Shown here piece after piece: positions 45,735 through 53,681 of a stretch of 64,000 nt of DNA. The first letter of the stretch is position 1. The number at the start of each line of letters is the position of its first letter. The notes under the pieces are model-generated. The model made no database searches and was not told the origin of the DNA. It saw only the letters and a list, made by a program, of their open reading frames with translations. The stretch comes from CAYFPX01 sp964519895 (GTDB taxonomy: Bacteria > Myxococcota_A > UBA796 > CAJQPC01): assembly GCA_964519895.1 (NCBI GenBank), contig CAZFLE010000007.1, forward strand, positions 56,180 through 120,179, given 5' to 3'. Both the position numbers and the translations under genes were made by a program.

Positions 45735-46688
45735 TCAGACGTTGGAGTAGGGGTTGCGCACTTCCAACAGCTTCAGCCCGTTGATCAGCTCGTCGATGCC
45801 GCGGTGGATGTCGATCTCGGTGCGGAAGCCGTGGCGCCCGATCTTGGCGTAGCTGACCTCGTAGTCGCGCTTGTCCGCGTCGGTCCCGACCTCGGCAAAG
45901 TGCACGTAGAAGCTGAGCTTATCCTGGAGGATCCGAACCACGTCCTCCTTGGTGTAGTTCATCGACTCGTGGCCCACGTTGTAGGTCTCGTCCTTCATCG
46001 CGTCCCACCGGGCCATCACGAACTGGACGCAGCGGGCCATGTCGGCCACGTGGATGAAGGTCCGGCGGAAGTGCTTCTCGTAGACCAGCAGGTAGTTCTG
46101 GACCAGGGCCTGGTAGGTGAAGTCGTTGATCAGCAGGTCGAGCCGCAGGCGGGGGCCCAGCCCAAAGGCCGTGGCGAAGCGGAAGGAGAGCGTGTTGGGC
46201 CGCGCCATGCACAAGAGCTCGCTCTCGGTCTTGGTCTCGCCGTAGATGGACAGCGGGTTCAGCGGGGTCTCCTCGGTGCAGATCCCGTCCACCTCGCCGT
46301 AGTTGGAGCCCGTGCTGGCGTAGATCAGCCGGGTCGACGGATCGATGGCCGCGAGCACGTTCTTGGTCCCGCCCAGGTTCACCGCGATGGCGTCGTCGGG
46401 GTACTTCTTGCACAGCGGGTAGCCCACCAGGGCCGCCAGGTGGATCACCGTGTCCGCACCCGCGCACTCGCGCTTCAACAGCTCGGCGTCTCGCACATCG
46501 CCCCGGGTGAACGTGAAGCGGTCGGAGACGAACAGCTCCATCAGGGGCTCGGGGCCGTACATCAGGCTGTCGATGCAGTGGACCCGGTAGCCGGCGTTCA
46601 GGAGCCGCCGCAGCACCACCGAACCGAAGAAGCCGGCCCCGCCGGTGACCACGACCTTGTGATTCGCGTTGTCGGGGGAGAAGTGCAT
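45735..46688 (-). CDS. NAD-dependent nucleotide-sugar epimerase/dehydratase
   Basis: 317 residues from ATG 46688. TGGAGFFGS, DSLMYGPEPL, GDVRD and IHLAALVG form the NAD and sugar-binding start of an extended SDR; ASTGSNYG and YGETKTESE carry the catalytic Ser/Tyr/Lys. The start shares one base with the upstream stop (TGATG). Its reaction is not determined; 4-epimerase or 4,6-dehydratase activity on a nucleotide sugar is likely. Confidence 0.85.
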   Translation of the reverse strand: MHFSPDNANHKVVVTGGAGFFGSVVLRRLLNAGYRVHCIDSLMYGPEPLMELFVSDRFTFTRGDVRDAELLKRECAGADTVIHLAALVGYPLCKKYPDDAIAVNLGGTKNVLAAIDPSTRLIYASTGSNYGEVDGICTEETPLNPLSIYGETKTESELLCMARPNTLSFRFATAFGLGPRLRLDLLINDFTYQALVQNYLLVYEKHFRRTFIHVADMARCVQFVMARWDAMKDETYNVGHESMNYTKEDVVRILQDKLSFYVHFAEVGTDADKRDYEVSYAKIGRHGFRTEIDIHRGIDELINGLKLLEVRNPYSNV

Positions 46689-47941
46689 CAAGAGACCTCG
46701 TCGACGGCCGAGACCAGCAGGTCCCTGTGGCCGTCGTGGAAGGCGTGGCTGTTGCCGATGAACAGCCCGTGGGTGTGGATCCGGTCCGAGACGGGCAGCT
46801 CGCCGTGGACCCGGGCGCCGGGCACCCGCGCAAAGGCCGGCTGCCGGGCCAGGTTGGAGCCCGAGATCGGCCGCGTGGCGATCTTGCGGGACTCCAGGTG
46901 GGCCATGAACTCGGCCCGGGAGAACGGCGCGTCGTCGCTCACGAGCATCGGAAAGGCAAAAGCCGCGTGGGCGGTGCCGGGCTGCTGGGGGTAGACCCGC
47001 AGGTGATGCCGATCCGCCAGGGCGGCACACCAGGCGTCGTGGTTCGACCGGCGGCGCACCAGCCAGTCGTCCAGGCGCTGGAGCTGACGCAGCCCGAAGG
47101 CCCCGGCCATCTCGGTGGGGCGCAGGTTCCAGCCCGCCGCGGTGAACAGGAAGCGCGGATCGATCTCCGGATGGGCCGCCGCGTGGGCGTCCCGCTCGTC
47201 GAGCTCCCGGATCCAGCCGTGGGCCCTCAGAGCGCGTGCTGCCTCGGCCACGGCGTGATCGTCGGTGACGATCATGCCCCCCTCCACCGTCGTGATGTGG
47301 TGGCTGAAGAAGAAGCTGAAGGTGCCGACCGCCCCCAGTCCGCCACAGCGCCGCCCAGCGACCTGGGCACCGTGTGCGGCGCAGGCGTCCTCGAGCACGA
47401 CCAGGTCCAGGTCCTGCAGGCCCGCCACGTCGGCCGGCTGGCCCAGCAGGTGCACCCCGATGGCGCCCCGGGTCCGGGGCCCGATGGCCTCGGCCGCCAG
47501 CCCGACGTCGACGCACAGGGTGTCCGGGTCCACGTCCACAAGCACGGGCCGTAGCCCGCACTGGGCCACCGGAAAGAGGCTGGTGGACCAGGCCACGGCG
47601 GGCACCAGGACCTCGTCGCCCAGCCGCAGCCGGCCGGTGTGGACCAGCGCGGCCAGTCCGACCAGGTTCGCCGAGCTGCCGCTGTTCACCATCACGGCGT
47701 GGCGGGTCCCGATCCAGGCGGCAAAAGCCTCTTCGAAGGCCCGCACGCGCTTGCCCATGGTGACCCAGGTCGTGACCATGGCCTCGACGGCGTCGTTGAC
47801 CTCGTCGGCCCCAAAACCCGTCACCTGCAGGGGGAGCCCCTGGGCCGGGTCGTGACGCTCCACGGGCAGGTGCGCCATCTCGGCGGCGATGAGGGCGCGC
47901 ACCTGCGCCAAGCGGTCGGACATGGGGAAAGGGTCGCCCAA
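46688..47941 (-). CDS. ColD-like PLP-dependent 3-dehydratase (DegT/DnrJ fold)
   Basis: 417 residues. It has the fold markers NSGSSANLV, VPAVAWSTSLFPV, EDACAAHGA and GTFSFFFSHHITTVEGGM. In the last motif, His (215) stands where sugar aminotransferases have the PLP lysine. This is the hallmark of ColD, which removes the 3-hydroxyl of GDP-4-keto-6-deoxymannose, and of the RfbH type. The following RAHGWIRELD, PGYN-equivalent AAGWNLRPTEMAGA and GLFIGN near the end follow ColD closely. It should make a 3,6-dideoxy sugar, with the Fcl-like neighbour as the later reductase. No gmd or mannose-guanylyl gene is in the window. Confidence 0.85.
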   Translation of the reverse strand: MGDPFPMSDRLAQVRALIAAEMAHLPVERHDPAQGLPLQVTGFGADEVNDAVEAMVTTWVTMGKRVRAFEEAFAAWIGTRHAVMVNSGSSANLVGLAALVHTGRLRLGDEVLVPAVAWSTSLFPVAQCGLRPVLVDVDPDTLCVDVGLAAEAIGPRTRGAIGVHLLGQPADVAGLQDLDLVVLEDACAAHGAQVAGRRCGGLGAVGTFSFFFSHHITTVEGGMIVTDDHAVAEAARALRAHGWIRELDERDAHAAAHPEIDPRFLFTAAGWNLRPTEMAGAFGLRQLQRLDDWLVRRRSNHDAWCAALADRHHLRVYPQQPGTAHAAFAFPMLVSDDAPFSRAEFMAHLESRKIATRPISGSNLARQPAFARVPGARVHGELPVSDRIHTHGLFIGNSHAFHDGHRDLLVSAVDEVS

Positions 47942-47966
47942 GCGAGGGCGGCGTGCAACCGACGGC

Positions 47967-48674
47967 TCAGCGCAGCCGCTTGGCCCCCGGCAATTCCGTC
48001 AGCAGCACCTTCAGGTGGTCCTTGCCCACAGGCCAGCTGATGGCCTTGGACTCGCCCCCGGCGCGCTGGCCCTCTTCGGTGGCCACCTCGGCGATGGGCC
48101 ATCGTCGGCGCATCGCGCGGATCGAGATCTGGTACTCGATGGGAAAGCGCTTCACCGACGTGTCCAGATCCAGTAGGTCCTCGCGACGCAGGGCCCGGAA
48201 GCCATTGATGGTGTCGGTGACGTAGTCGCCCTCGTTGAACAGACGGTTGGCGATCCAGGTCAGGGTCTGGTTCACCCAGGAGCGCGGCCGGAACAGGCCG
48301 ACGTCCTCCTCGTTGATGGAGCCCACCGCGAAGCGGCTGGCGATGGCCACCCGGGCGCCCTGGAGGATCAGGTCGTCCAGGCGCTCGATGTCCGCGGGGT
48401 CCTCGTTGCCGTCGGGGCTGTAGAAGATCAGCCGCTCGCTCTGGCAGGCGTCGGCAGCGACCCGAAAGGCAACCCCGCGCCCGGGGATCGACTGGTCCAG
48501 GATCGGGATGCCGCGCTCGGCCAGGAACTCGCGGGAGCCGTCGGTCGAGCCCCCGTCCACCGCCACGGTCTCGCGGAAGCGATCGACGGGGATCTGATCG
48601 AAGAGCAGGCGCAGCCCGTCGATCTCGTTGAGGGTCAACAGGACGATGGCGGCGTCGCGGACGGGCTCAGGCAC
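47967..48674 (-). CDS. Family 2 glycosyltransferase
   Basis: 235 residues, GTG start. VLLTLNEIDGLRLL, AVDGGSTDGSREFL and a YSPDGNEDP segment (DxD-like metal site) mark the GT-A fold, with NGFRALRREDLLDL and a C-terminal region like polyprenyl-phosphate-sugar synthases. It transfers a sugar from a nucleotide donor to a lipid or glycan acceptor on the cytoplasmic side. Sits 25 bp before the ColD-like gene in the same operon. Confidence 0.85.
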   Translation of the reverse strand: MPEPVRDAAIVLLTLNEIDGLRLLFDQIPVDRFRETVAVDGGSTDGSREFLAERGIPILDQSIPGRGVAFRVAADACQSERLIFYSPDGNEDPADIERLDDLILQGARVAIASRFAVGSINEEDVGLFRPRSWVNQTLTWIANRLFNEGDYVTDTINGFRALRREDLLDLDTSVKRFPIEYQISIRAMRRRWPIAEVATEEGQRAGGESKAISWPVGKDHLKVLLTELPGAKRLR

Positions 48675-48680
48675 TGCGCT

Positions 48681-49697
48681 TCACTTCCCCTTCGCGGGCA
48701 GGACCCCGCTGCTCTCGAGGAATTTCACCACAAGACGGGCGATCTGATCGTTGCCCGCGGCGTTGGCGTGACCCTTGTCGGTGGGGAAGTAGAGCTCCTG
48801 GCGCTTGCTGAGCGTCTCGATCTCCGGGCTCGGGTCGAAGTGCAGCAGGCCCTCGGCGGCGGCCTCTCCGGCCAGGACCGAGCGGTGGAGCTTGGTGTAG
48901 CCGACGCGCTCCAGCGGGTAGCCGAAGTGGACCACGCGGGCACCCGTGGCCTCGATCGCGCTGCGCAGTGCGCGCAGGTTGTCCAGGTACTGCTGATCGC
49001 TGACCCGGAAGACGCCCTCGCTCCCGCCTTCGGCCCGTTCCTTGGTCCGGATGACGTCCTTGTCCCGGAAGGACTTCAGGAGCAGGTACAGCCGCCACTT
49101 GTAGAGCAGGTTGTGCTTGAGGAAGTCGGCGTTGCCTTGCTGGAGCGCCTGGCTCAGGTCTGAGTACTCGGCCTTGCGGGCGTCCTGGACCACGAAGCCC
49201 AACAGGACCACGTCGGGCCGGTACTTGTGAGCCACCGTCTCCCAGAGCCAGCGGCCCTGGAACGACGTGTAGCCGGGCTGTCCGGCGTTGATGACCTCGG
49301 CCCTGCGGTAGCCCTCCTGGTGCAGGAGGGTCTCCAGTCGGGCGGGGTAGCTCTCGTCGTCGTTCACGCCCCACCCGAACGTGGTCGAGCACCCCATCGT
49401 CATGATGCGCGTGACGTCGCTCGGCTTGGTGGTCGGGTGGATCGGCGCCCGGAGCCCGTGCTCGTCGGTGGTGACGGTGAAGAGTCCCCCGGTCTCGCGG
49501 TGGGCGACCGGTTCCTCTTCCTGGTGGGCGTCCTGGACCCAGTAGACGTCCTTGTGGGCGAACTTGGCGTCTGGATCCGGCTCGGGCCATCCCATGGCCG
49601 TCAGGCCCGCCTCGACCGCGCCGAAGACCATCACCAGCATCACCAGGCTGAAGGCCAGGTTGCGGATCACGGTTCGTCGACGACGGCTGGAGACCAC
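48681..49697 (-). CDS. Membrane-anchored SGNH/GDSL hydrolase
   Basis: 338 residues. One N-terminal helix (FSLVMLVMVFGAVEAGLTAM) anchors it. MGCSTTFGWGVNDDESYPAR is the SGNH block I with Ser nucleophile (Cys replaces the usual Asp of GDS), INAGQPGYTSFQG resembles block II/III, and TDKGHANAAGN near the C-terminus carries the Asp/His of block V. Such proteins add or remove acyl groups on glycans in the periplasm. It precedes the glycosyltransferase by 6 bp. Confidence 0.8.
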   Translation of the reverse strand: MVSSRRRRTVIRNLAFSLVMLVMVFGAVEAGLTAMGWPEPDPDAKFAHKDVYWVQDAHQEEEPVAHRETGGLFTVTTDEHGLRAPIHPTTKPSDVTRIMTMGCSTTFGWGVNDDESYPARLETLLHQEGYRRAEVINAGQPGYTSFQGRWLWETVAHKYRPDVVLLGFVVQDARKAEYSDLSQALQQGNADFLKHNLLYKWRLYLLLKSFRDKDVIRTKERAEGGSEGVFRVSDQQYLDNLRALRSAIEATGARVVHFGYPLERVGYTKLHRSVLAGEAAAEGLLHFDPSPEIETLSKRQELYFPTDKGHANAAGNDQIARLVVKFLESSGVLPAKGK

Positions 49698-49706
49698 GGC
49701 GGCAGT

Positions 49707-50594
49707 CTACTGGGGACTGATCTCAAGGCCGGTGTGGTCGATGATGCCGCCGGACTTGAACCAGGTGTTGTCGAAGAACGTGGTGTCGTTGATCCGGAAG
49801 GTCATGGAGCCGTGGGCCGGTACGTTGAACATCATGCCGACGCCGATCGGGTAGATCGTCTCGATGCCCGAGTCGGTGGTGAACCGCATCATCAACATGC
49901 CAGCGTAGCAGCCCTCCATGTTGCAGGGCCAGTCCTCCATGCCCATGGTGAGCTGGTCGGGGTCACCGGCGGTGTTGATCCAGGGACCGTCTTCGGCAAT
50001 CCGGTACTTGTCGCCTTCGGTCGCCCGGATCTTGAAGCTCATGCCCTCGCAGACCGGCACGTCGAGCTGCCAGCCGCCGTCGATCTCCAGGTAGTAGAAG
50101 AGCGTGTCCTCGAGACCGCCCCGGCACTCCCCCTCGTTCAGATCGCGGTCCAGGCTGCCGAACCAGCGCTTCCAAGCGCCCATGTCGCCGAGGGTCGCAG
50201 GGGACTCGTCGTCGGTCGACGCGCCGGCCGCCATGACGGCGCGGCACTGGTCTGCGTTCTGCCGGGAGACCTCTTCGATGAGTGTGGGGCGCCCCAGCAG
50301 GGTGATCTCGACTTTCTCGACGGCCGAGCTCTTCATGGACACGCCGTCGTCACGGCGGCCCTGCCACTGGCTCATCATGGCCTCGAGGGCCCCTTGCCGA
50401 GCCTCGAGCCGTGCCGTGGTGCCCTGGTTGGCCTCGACCCTGTCGTAGTCCACCGGGTACCAGCACTGGCCGACCCAGCCCTCCTCGGCGTGCCAGCCCT
50501 CGATCGGGGCCGCGGGCTCGGCGTCCTTCTTGTCACCGCAGGCCACCAGGGCCATGACGGAGAGCGGGGCGAGCAAGGCGGAATTCAGGCGCAT
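49707..50594 (-). CDS. Lipoprotein, first gene of the glycan operon
   Basis: 295 residues, lipobox LVAC near residue 18. The mature protein has several Cys (QCW, QCR, PCNMEGC) and a beta-rich second half (KIRATEGDKYRIAEDG; MTFRINDTTFFDN). No family recognised. It stands 9 bp ahead of the SGNH gene and after the atp terminator, so it probably opens the seven-gene unit 50594-42417. Confidence 0.7.
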   Translation of the reverse strand: MRLNSALLAPLSVMALVACGDKKDAEPAAPIEGWHAEEGWVGQCWYPVDYDRVEANQGTTARLEARQGALEAMMSQWQGRRDDGVSMKSSAVEKVEITLLGRPTLIEEVSRQNADQCRAVMAAGASTDDESPATLGDMGAWKRWFGSLDRDLNEGECRGGLEDTLFYYLEIDGGWQLDVPVCEGMSFKIRATEGDKYRIAEDGPWINTAGDPDQLTMGMEDWPCNMEGCYAGMLMMRFTTDSGIETIYPIGVGMMFNVPAHGSMTFRINDTTFFDNTWFKSGGIIDHTGLEISPQ

Positions 50595-50683
50595 GGACAG
50601 TCCTCCAACGGCGTCCCGCCTAACGCGGAGACACCATCGCGCTCGGGATGTTCCACCCGCACAGGGTCCGGCCCGAAGCCAAG

Positions 50684-50717
50684 CGAGGCCACCCCCCGTG
50701 TTCGGGGGATGGCCTCG
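50684..50717 (-). terminator. Terminator of the atpIBE operon
   Basis: On the minus strand CGAGGCCAUCCCCC, a GAACAC loop and GGGGGGUGGCCUCG form a 14-bp fully paired stem with one U-G pair, starting 27 bases after the atpE stop. The plus-strand version has a C-A mismatch, so the polarity fits atp transcription. Confidence 0.7.
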
Positions 50718-50744
50718 ATCGGCTGCACCGCGAGGGTGCTAGTA

Positions 50745-51062
50745 CTAGATCTTGCCGACCAGCATGAAGGCGATGACCAGGCCGTAGATCGCCAGGGACT
50801 CCATGAGGGCCAGGGCGATGATCATGACGGTCTGGATGGTGCCAGCGGTCTGCGGGTTGCGGGCGATGCCCTCGACCGCGGAGCCACCGGTGAGGCCCTG
50901 GCCGATGCCAGCGCCGCAAGCAGCGAGGCCCATGGCCAGGCCGGCACCGACAGCGATCATGCCGCCGCCGTCGCCGGCACCAGCGCCGCCCTCGGCGAAT
51001 GCGGGAAGAGAGATCAGGAAGGTGGCCACCATGACGGTGAGGACCTGGAGCATCTTGGACAT
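50745..51062 (-). CDS. atpE: ATP synthase F0 subunit c
   Basis: 105 residues. A cleavable-looking signal peptide (VLTVMVATFLISLPAFA) precedes the hairpin, as in some deltaproteobacterial c subunits. Helix 1 is GAGLAMGLAACGAGIGQG, the loop ARNPQT (polar loop R-N-P), and helix 2 ALALMESLAIYGLVIAFML has the ion-carrying Glu. Gln in GIGQG, Ser after Glu and Tyr four later resemble parts of the sodium site, but the Thr of true sodium c-rings is Leu here; proton transport is more likely. Confidence 0.95.
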   Translation of the reverse strand: MSKMLQVLTVMVATFLISLPAFAEGGAGAGDGGGMIAVGAGLAMGLAACGAGIGQGLTGGSAVEGIARNPQTAGTIQTVMIIALALMESLAIYGLVIAFMLVGKI

Positions 51063-51128
51063 CTTGGGCTCTCCGGGTTGCCCGCCGGAGCGGGCTTCAG
51101 ACAGGGTCAGCAGGGTTGCGAGACGGGC

Positions 51129-51947
51129 TCAGTGCCCCTCGTCGTGGGCGATCGCCAGGGAGACGTAGACCACGGAGAGGAGCGTGAAGACAAAGGCCTG
51201 GACCAGGCAGACGAAGGTGCCGAGCCCCAGGAAGATGACCGGCACCAGCACGGGCACCAGGTCGCTGAAGATCGCCAGGACCATGTGGTCGCCGTTCATG
51301 TTGCCCATCAGCCGCACGCTGAGCGTGAAGGGGCGGAACAGCAGCCCGACGGTCTCGAGCACGAACATGAGCGGGGCCAGCCACAGGATGGGGCCCATCA
51401 GGTGCTTGATGTAGCCCATGCCGTTGACCCGCAGGCCCTCGAAGTTGAAGACCACGAACACCACCAGTGCCATGCCCCAGTTGGTCGAGATCGACGCGGT
51501 CGGCGGCAGGAAGCCCGGCAGCAGCCCGATCAGGTTGCAGATCAGGATGTAGAAGAACAGCCCGGCGAACAGCGGGAAGTAGCGCTCGGCCGCGGCCCGG
51601 CTGCCCAGCACGTCGGTGAACAGGTTGAGCAGGCCGCCGACGATCAGCTCGAAGATGTTCCGGGCCTTGAGGTCGCTGGCTGGCACGTACTGCAGAGTCC
51701 CGCCCTGGGCACGGGCCTTGTTCAGGCCCCCGCGGGCGAGCACGGCGCACACGCACAGGAAGGCGCAGGCCAGGAAAGCAGCGGGCACGGTGTGCACGAA
51801 GGGCGCGCCCTCTTCGGTCACCAGGGACCCGAACAAGGAGCCGTCGGCCACGCCGGGGATCAGGTGGAACCAGGACCACTCGGCGACCTGGAAGAGGTCG
51901 GCCGGGAGGAAGCCGTCGGAGCTGGGGAGGCCAGGCAGCAGGTGCAT
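51129..51947 (-). CDS. atpB: ATP synthase F0 subunit a
   Basis: 272 residues, starts 1 bp after the atpI stop. RNIFELIVGGLLNL, YILICNLIGLLPGF and, near residue 210, LSVRLMGNMNGDH with the essential Arg facing the c-ring. The last helices (VFTLLSVVYVSLAIAHDEGH) are standard. Forms the two half-channels of the rotor. Confidence 0.95.
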   Translation of the reverse strand: MHLLPGLPSSDGFLPADLFQVAEWSWFHLIPGVADGSLFGSLVTEEGAPFVHTVPAAFLACAFLCVCAVLARGGLNKARAQGGTLQYVPASDLKARNIFELIVGGLLNLFTDVLGSRAAAERYFPLFAGLFFYILICNLIGLLPGFLPPTASISTNWGMALVVFVVFNFEGLRVNGMGYIKHLMGPILWLAPLMFVLETVGLLFRPFTLSVRLMGNMNGDHMVLAIFSDLVPVLVPVIFLGLGTFVCLVQAFVFTLLSVVYVSLAIAHDEGH

Positions 51948-51948
51948 G

Positions 51949-52317
51949 TCAGGCGCCCTCGGTGGGGTTGGGGACCAGCAGGCCGCCCCGACCGACGAAC
52001 ACCGTCGCGGTCAGGAGCACGAGGCCGAAGCCGATCAACAAGGGAACGGGGTCCAGGACCTGGATCAGGGCGACGATGATCGCGGCGGAGACCAGCAGCC
52101 GCAGGATGTAGGCGACAGCGAGGCGGGCCCGGGCGCCTTCGACGCCCTGGGCGGCAAGGGCGGTCACGTTGCGGCCCAGGCTGACCATGTGCACCAGGCC
52201 GCAGGCACCGCCGACGAGCACGGCGACCGCAGCGACGGCCCCACTCAGGGCCCCAGCCACGATCGCGCCGAGCCCGATGAGGGGGAGTGCGCTCCGGAGC
52301 AGCTGGCGGGTTTCCAA
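51949..52317 (-). CDS. atpI: ATP synthase subunit I (AtpI/AtpQ type)
   Basis: 122 residues, TTG start. Three to four helices (ALPLIGLGAIVAGALSGAVA, YILRLLVSAAIIVALIQVL, LLIGFGLVLLTATVFV) and the family-typical RLAVAYILRLL; ends in GGLLVPNPTEGA. An assembly factor for the c-ring in PF03899 members. Sits at the head of atpIBE. Confidence 0.8.
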   Translation of the reverse strand: METRQLLRSALPLIGLGAIVAGALSGAVAAVAVLVGGACGLVHMVSLGRNVTALAAQGVEGARARLAVAYILRLLVSAAIIVALIQVLDPVPLLIGFGLVLLTATVFVGRGGLLVPNPTEGA

Positions 52318-52337
52318 GAGTCCGTCCTGGAGTCAGC

Positions 52338-52380
52338 CCGGGATGTTTACAGACCCCCGAAGAACAGGCGGTCATCCCGG
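52338..52380. repeat. Inverted repeat between hemL and atpI
   Basis: CCGGGATG (52338-52345) and CATCCCGG (52373-52380) are perfect 8-base arms around 27 bases. It lies in the 98-bp gap after the hemL stop and before the atpI start, and could be part of the hemL terminator or an atp regulatory site. Confidence 0.4.
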
Positions 52381-52415
52381 AAGGGGCGGCCTGATATCGC
52401 GAGGTCCTGGGGGGG

Positions 52416-53681
52416 TCAACAGGACTTGGTGGCGTCCAGGGCCTCGCCGACCACGACCCCGATGCGGTCGATGTGATCGCGGGTCAGGGCAAGGTTGAGG
52501 AAAGCGGCCTCGTACTGGCTGCACGGCAGGGTGAGGCCGCGTTCCAGACACGCCCGGTGGAACCGGCCAAACCAGCGAAGATCGCAGCCCGCGACCTGGT
52601 CGAAGCGGGTGGGGGCCTCGGCCCGGAAGAAGATCGTGAACATCGATCCGACCCGGCTCATGGAGAGGCCGTGGCGGACCACGTGGGGACGGATCTCTGC
52701 GTCGACCGCGTCGCCGATCCCGTCGAGGCGATCGTAGATCCCCGGCGCGGACAGGATCGCCAGCGCCGCGCGACCGGCGGCCACCGCGACCGGGTTCCCC
52801 GACAGTGTGCCCGCCTGGTACACGGCACCGACCGGGGACAGGTGCTGCATCAGCGCGGTCCGTCCCCCGAACGCCGCGAGGGGCATGCCCCCGCCGACCA
52901 CCTTGCCCAGACAGGTCAGGTCTGGCAGCACACCGAAGCGCTCCTGGGCGCCCCCGAGGGCCAGCCGGAAGCCGGTCATGACCTCGTCGAAGATCAGCAG
53001 GGTGCCGTGGACATCGCAGAGGTCCCGCAGGCCCTCGAGGTAGCCGGGGGCCGGCGGGATGCAGCCCATGTTGCCGGCCACGGGCTCCAGGATGACGGCC
53101 GCGACGCTGTCCGATGCCAGGTGTTCCGCCACCGCGTCCAGGTCGTTGAAGGGCGCGGTGAGTGTCGCCGGGGCGATGATGCCCGGGGAGCCCGGCCGGG
53201 CAAAGGTCGCGACCCCGGAGCCCGCCGCCACCAGCACGCTGTCGTGGGCCCCGTGGTAGCAGCCGTCGAGCTTGACGATGCCGTCTCGGCCCGTCGCACC
53301 GCGGGCGAGCCGCAGCGCGTGCATGGTGGCCTCGGTGCCCGACGACACCACCCGGACCTGCTCGATGGATGGCACTGCGGCGACGATGTCCTCGGCAAAG
53401 GCGATCTCGGCTTCGGTCGGTGCGCCGAAGGTGGTGCCGCGCCGCACCGCGTCGATGACGGCCTCTTCGATGCGCGGGTGACGGTGACCCAGAATCAGCG
53501 GACCCCACGACCCGACCAGGTCCAGGGTCGTCTGCCCTTCGGCGTCGGTGAGGTGTGGACCCTGTCCGGACACGATGAAGGGCGGGTCACCCTCGACGGC
53601 GGCAAAGGCGCGAACCGGGGAGTTGACCCCGCCGGGGATCACCCGACGAGCACGCGCGAGGAGGGCTGAGTTGCGGGACAT
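52416..53681 (-). CDS. hemL: Glutamate-1-semialdehyde 2,1-aminomutase
   Basis: 421 residues from ATG 53681 with GGAGG upstream. PGGVNSPVRAF at the start, SGTEATMHALRLARG, YHGAHD, DEVMTGFR and CLGKVVGGGMP (PLP lysine near 260) are all HemL signatures. It makes 5-aminolevulinate from glutamate-1-semialdehyde in the C5 haem pathway. The upstream gene ends 43 bp inside it on the same strand. Confidence 0.95.
   Translation of the reverse strand: MSRNSALLARARRVIPGGVNSPVRAFAAVEGDPPFIVSGQGPHLTDAEGQTTLDLVGSWGPLILGHRHPRIEEAVIDAVRRGTTFGAPTEAEIAFAEDIVAAVPSIEQVRVVSSGTEATMHALRLARGATGRDGIVKLDGCYHGAHDSVLVAAGSGVATFARPGSPGIIAPATLTAPFNDLDAVAEHLASDSVAAVILEPVAGNMGCIPPAPGYLEGLRDLCDVHGTLLIFDEVMTGFRLALGGAQERFGVLPDLTCLGKVVGGGMPLAAFGGRTALMQHLSPVGAVYQAGTLSGNPVAVAAGRAALAILSAPGIYDRLDGIGDAVDAEIRPHVVRHGLSMSRVGSMFTIFFRAEAPTRFDQVAGCDLRWFGRFHRACLERGLTLPCSQYEAAFLNLALTRDHIDRIGVVVGEALDATKSC

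Noticed and set aside
49227..52079. 950-codon plus-strand frame across the SGNH, lipoprotein and atp genes
   Set aside because: His/Gln/Gly-rich nonsense across four well-supported opposite-strand genes.
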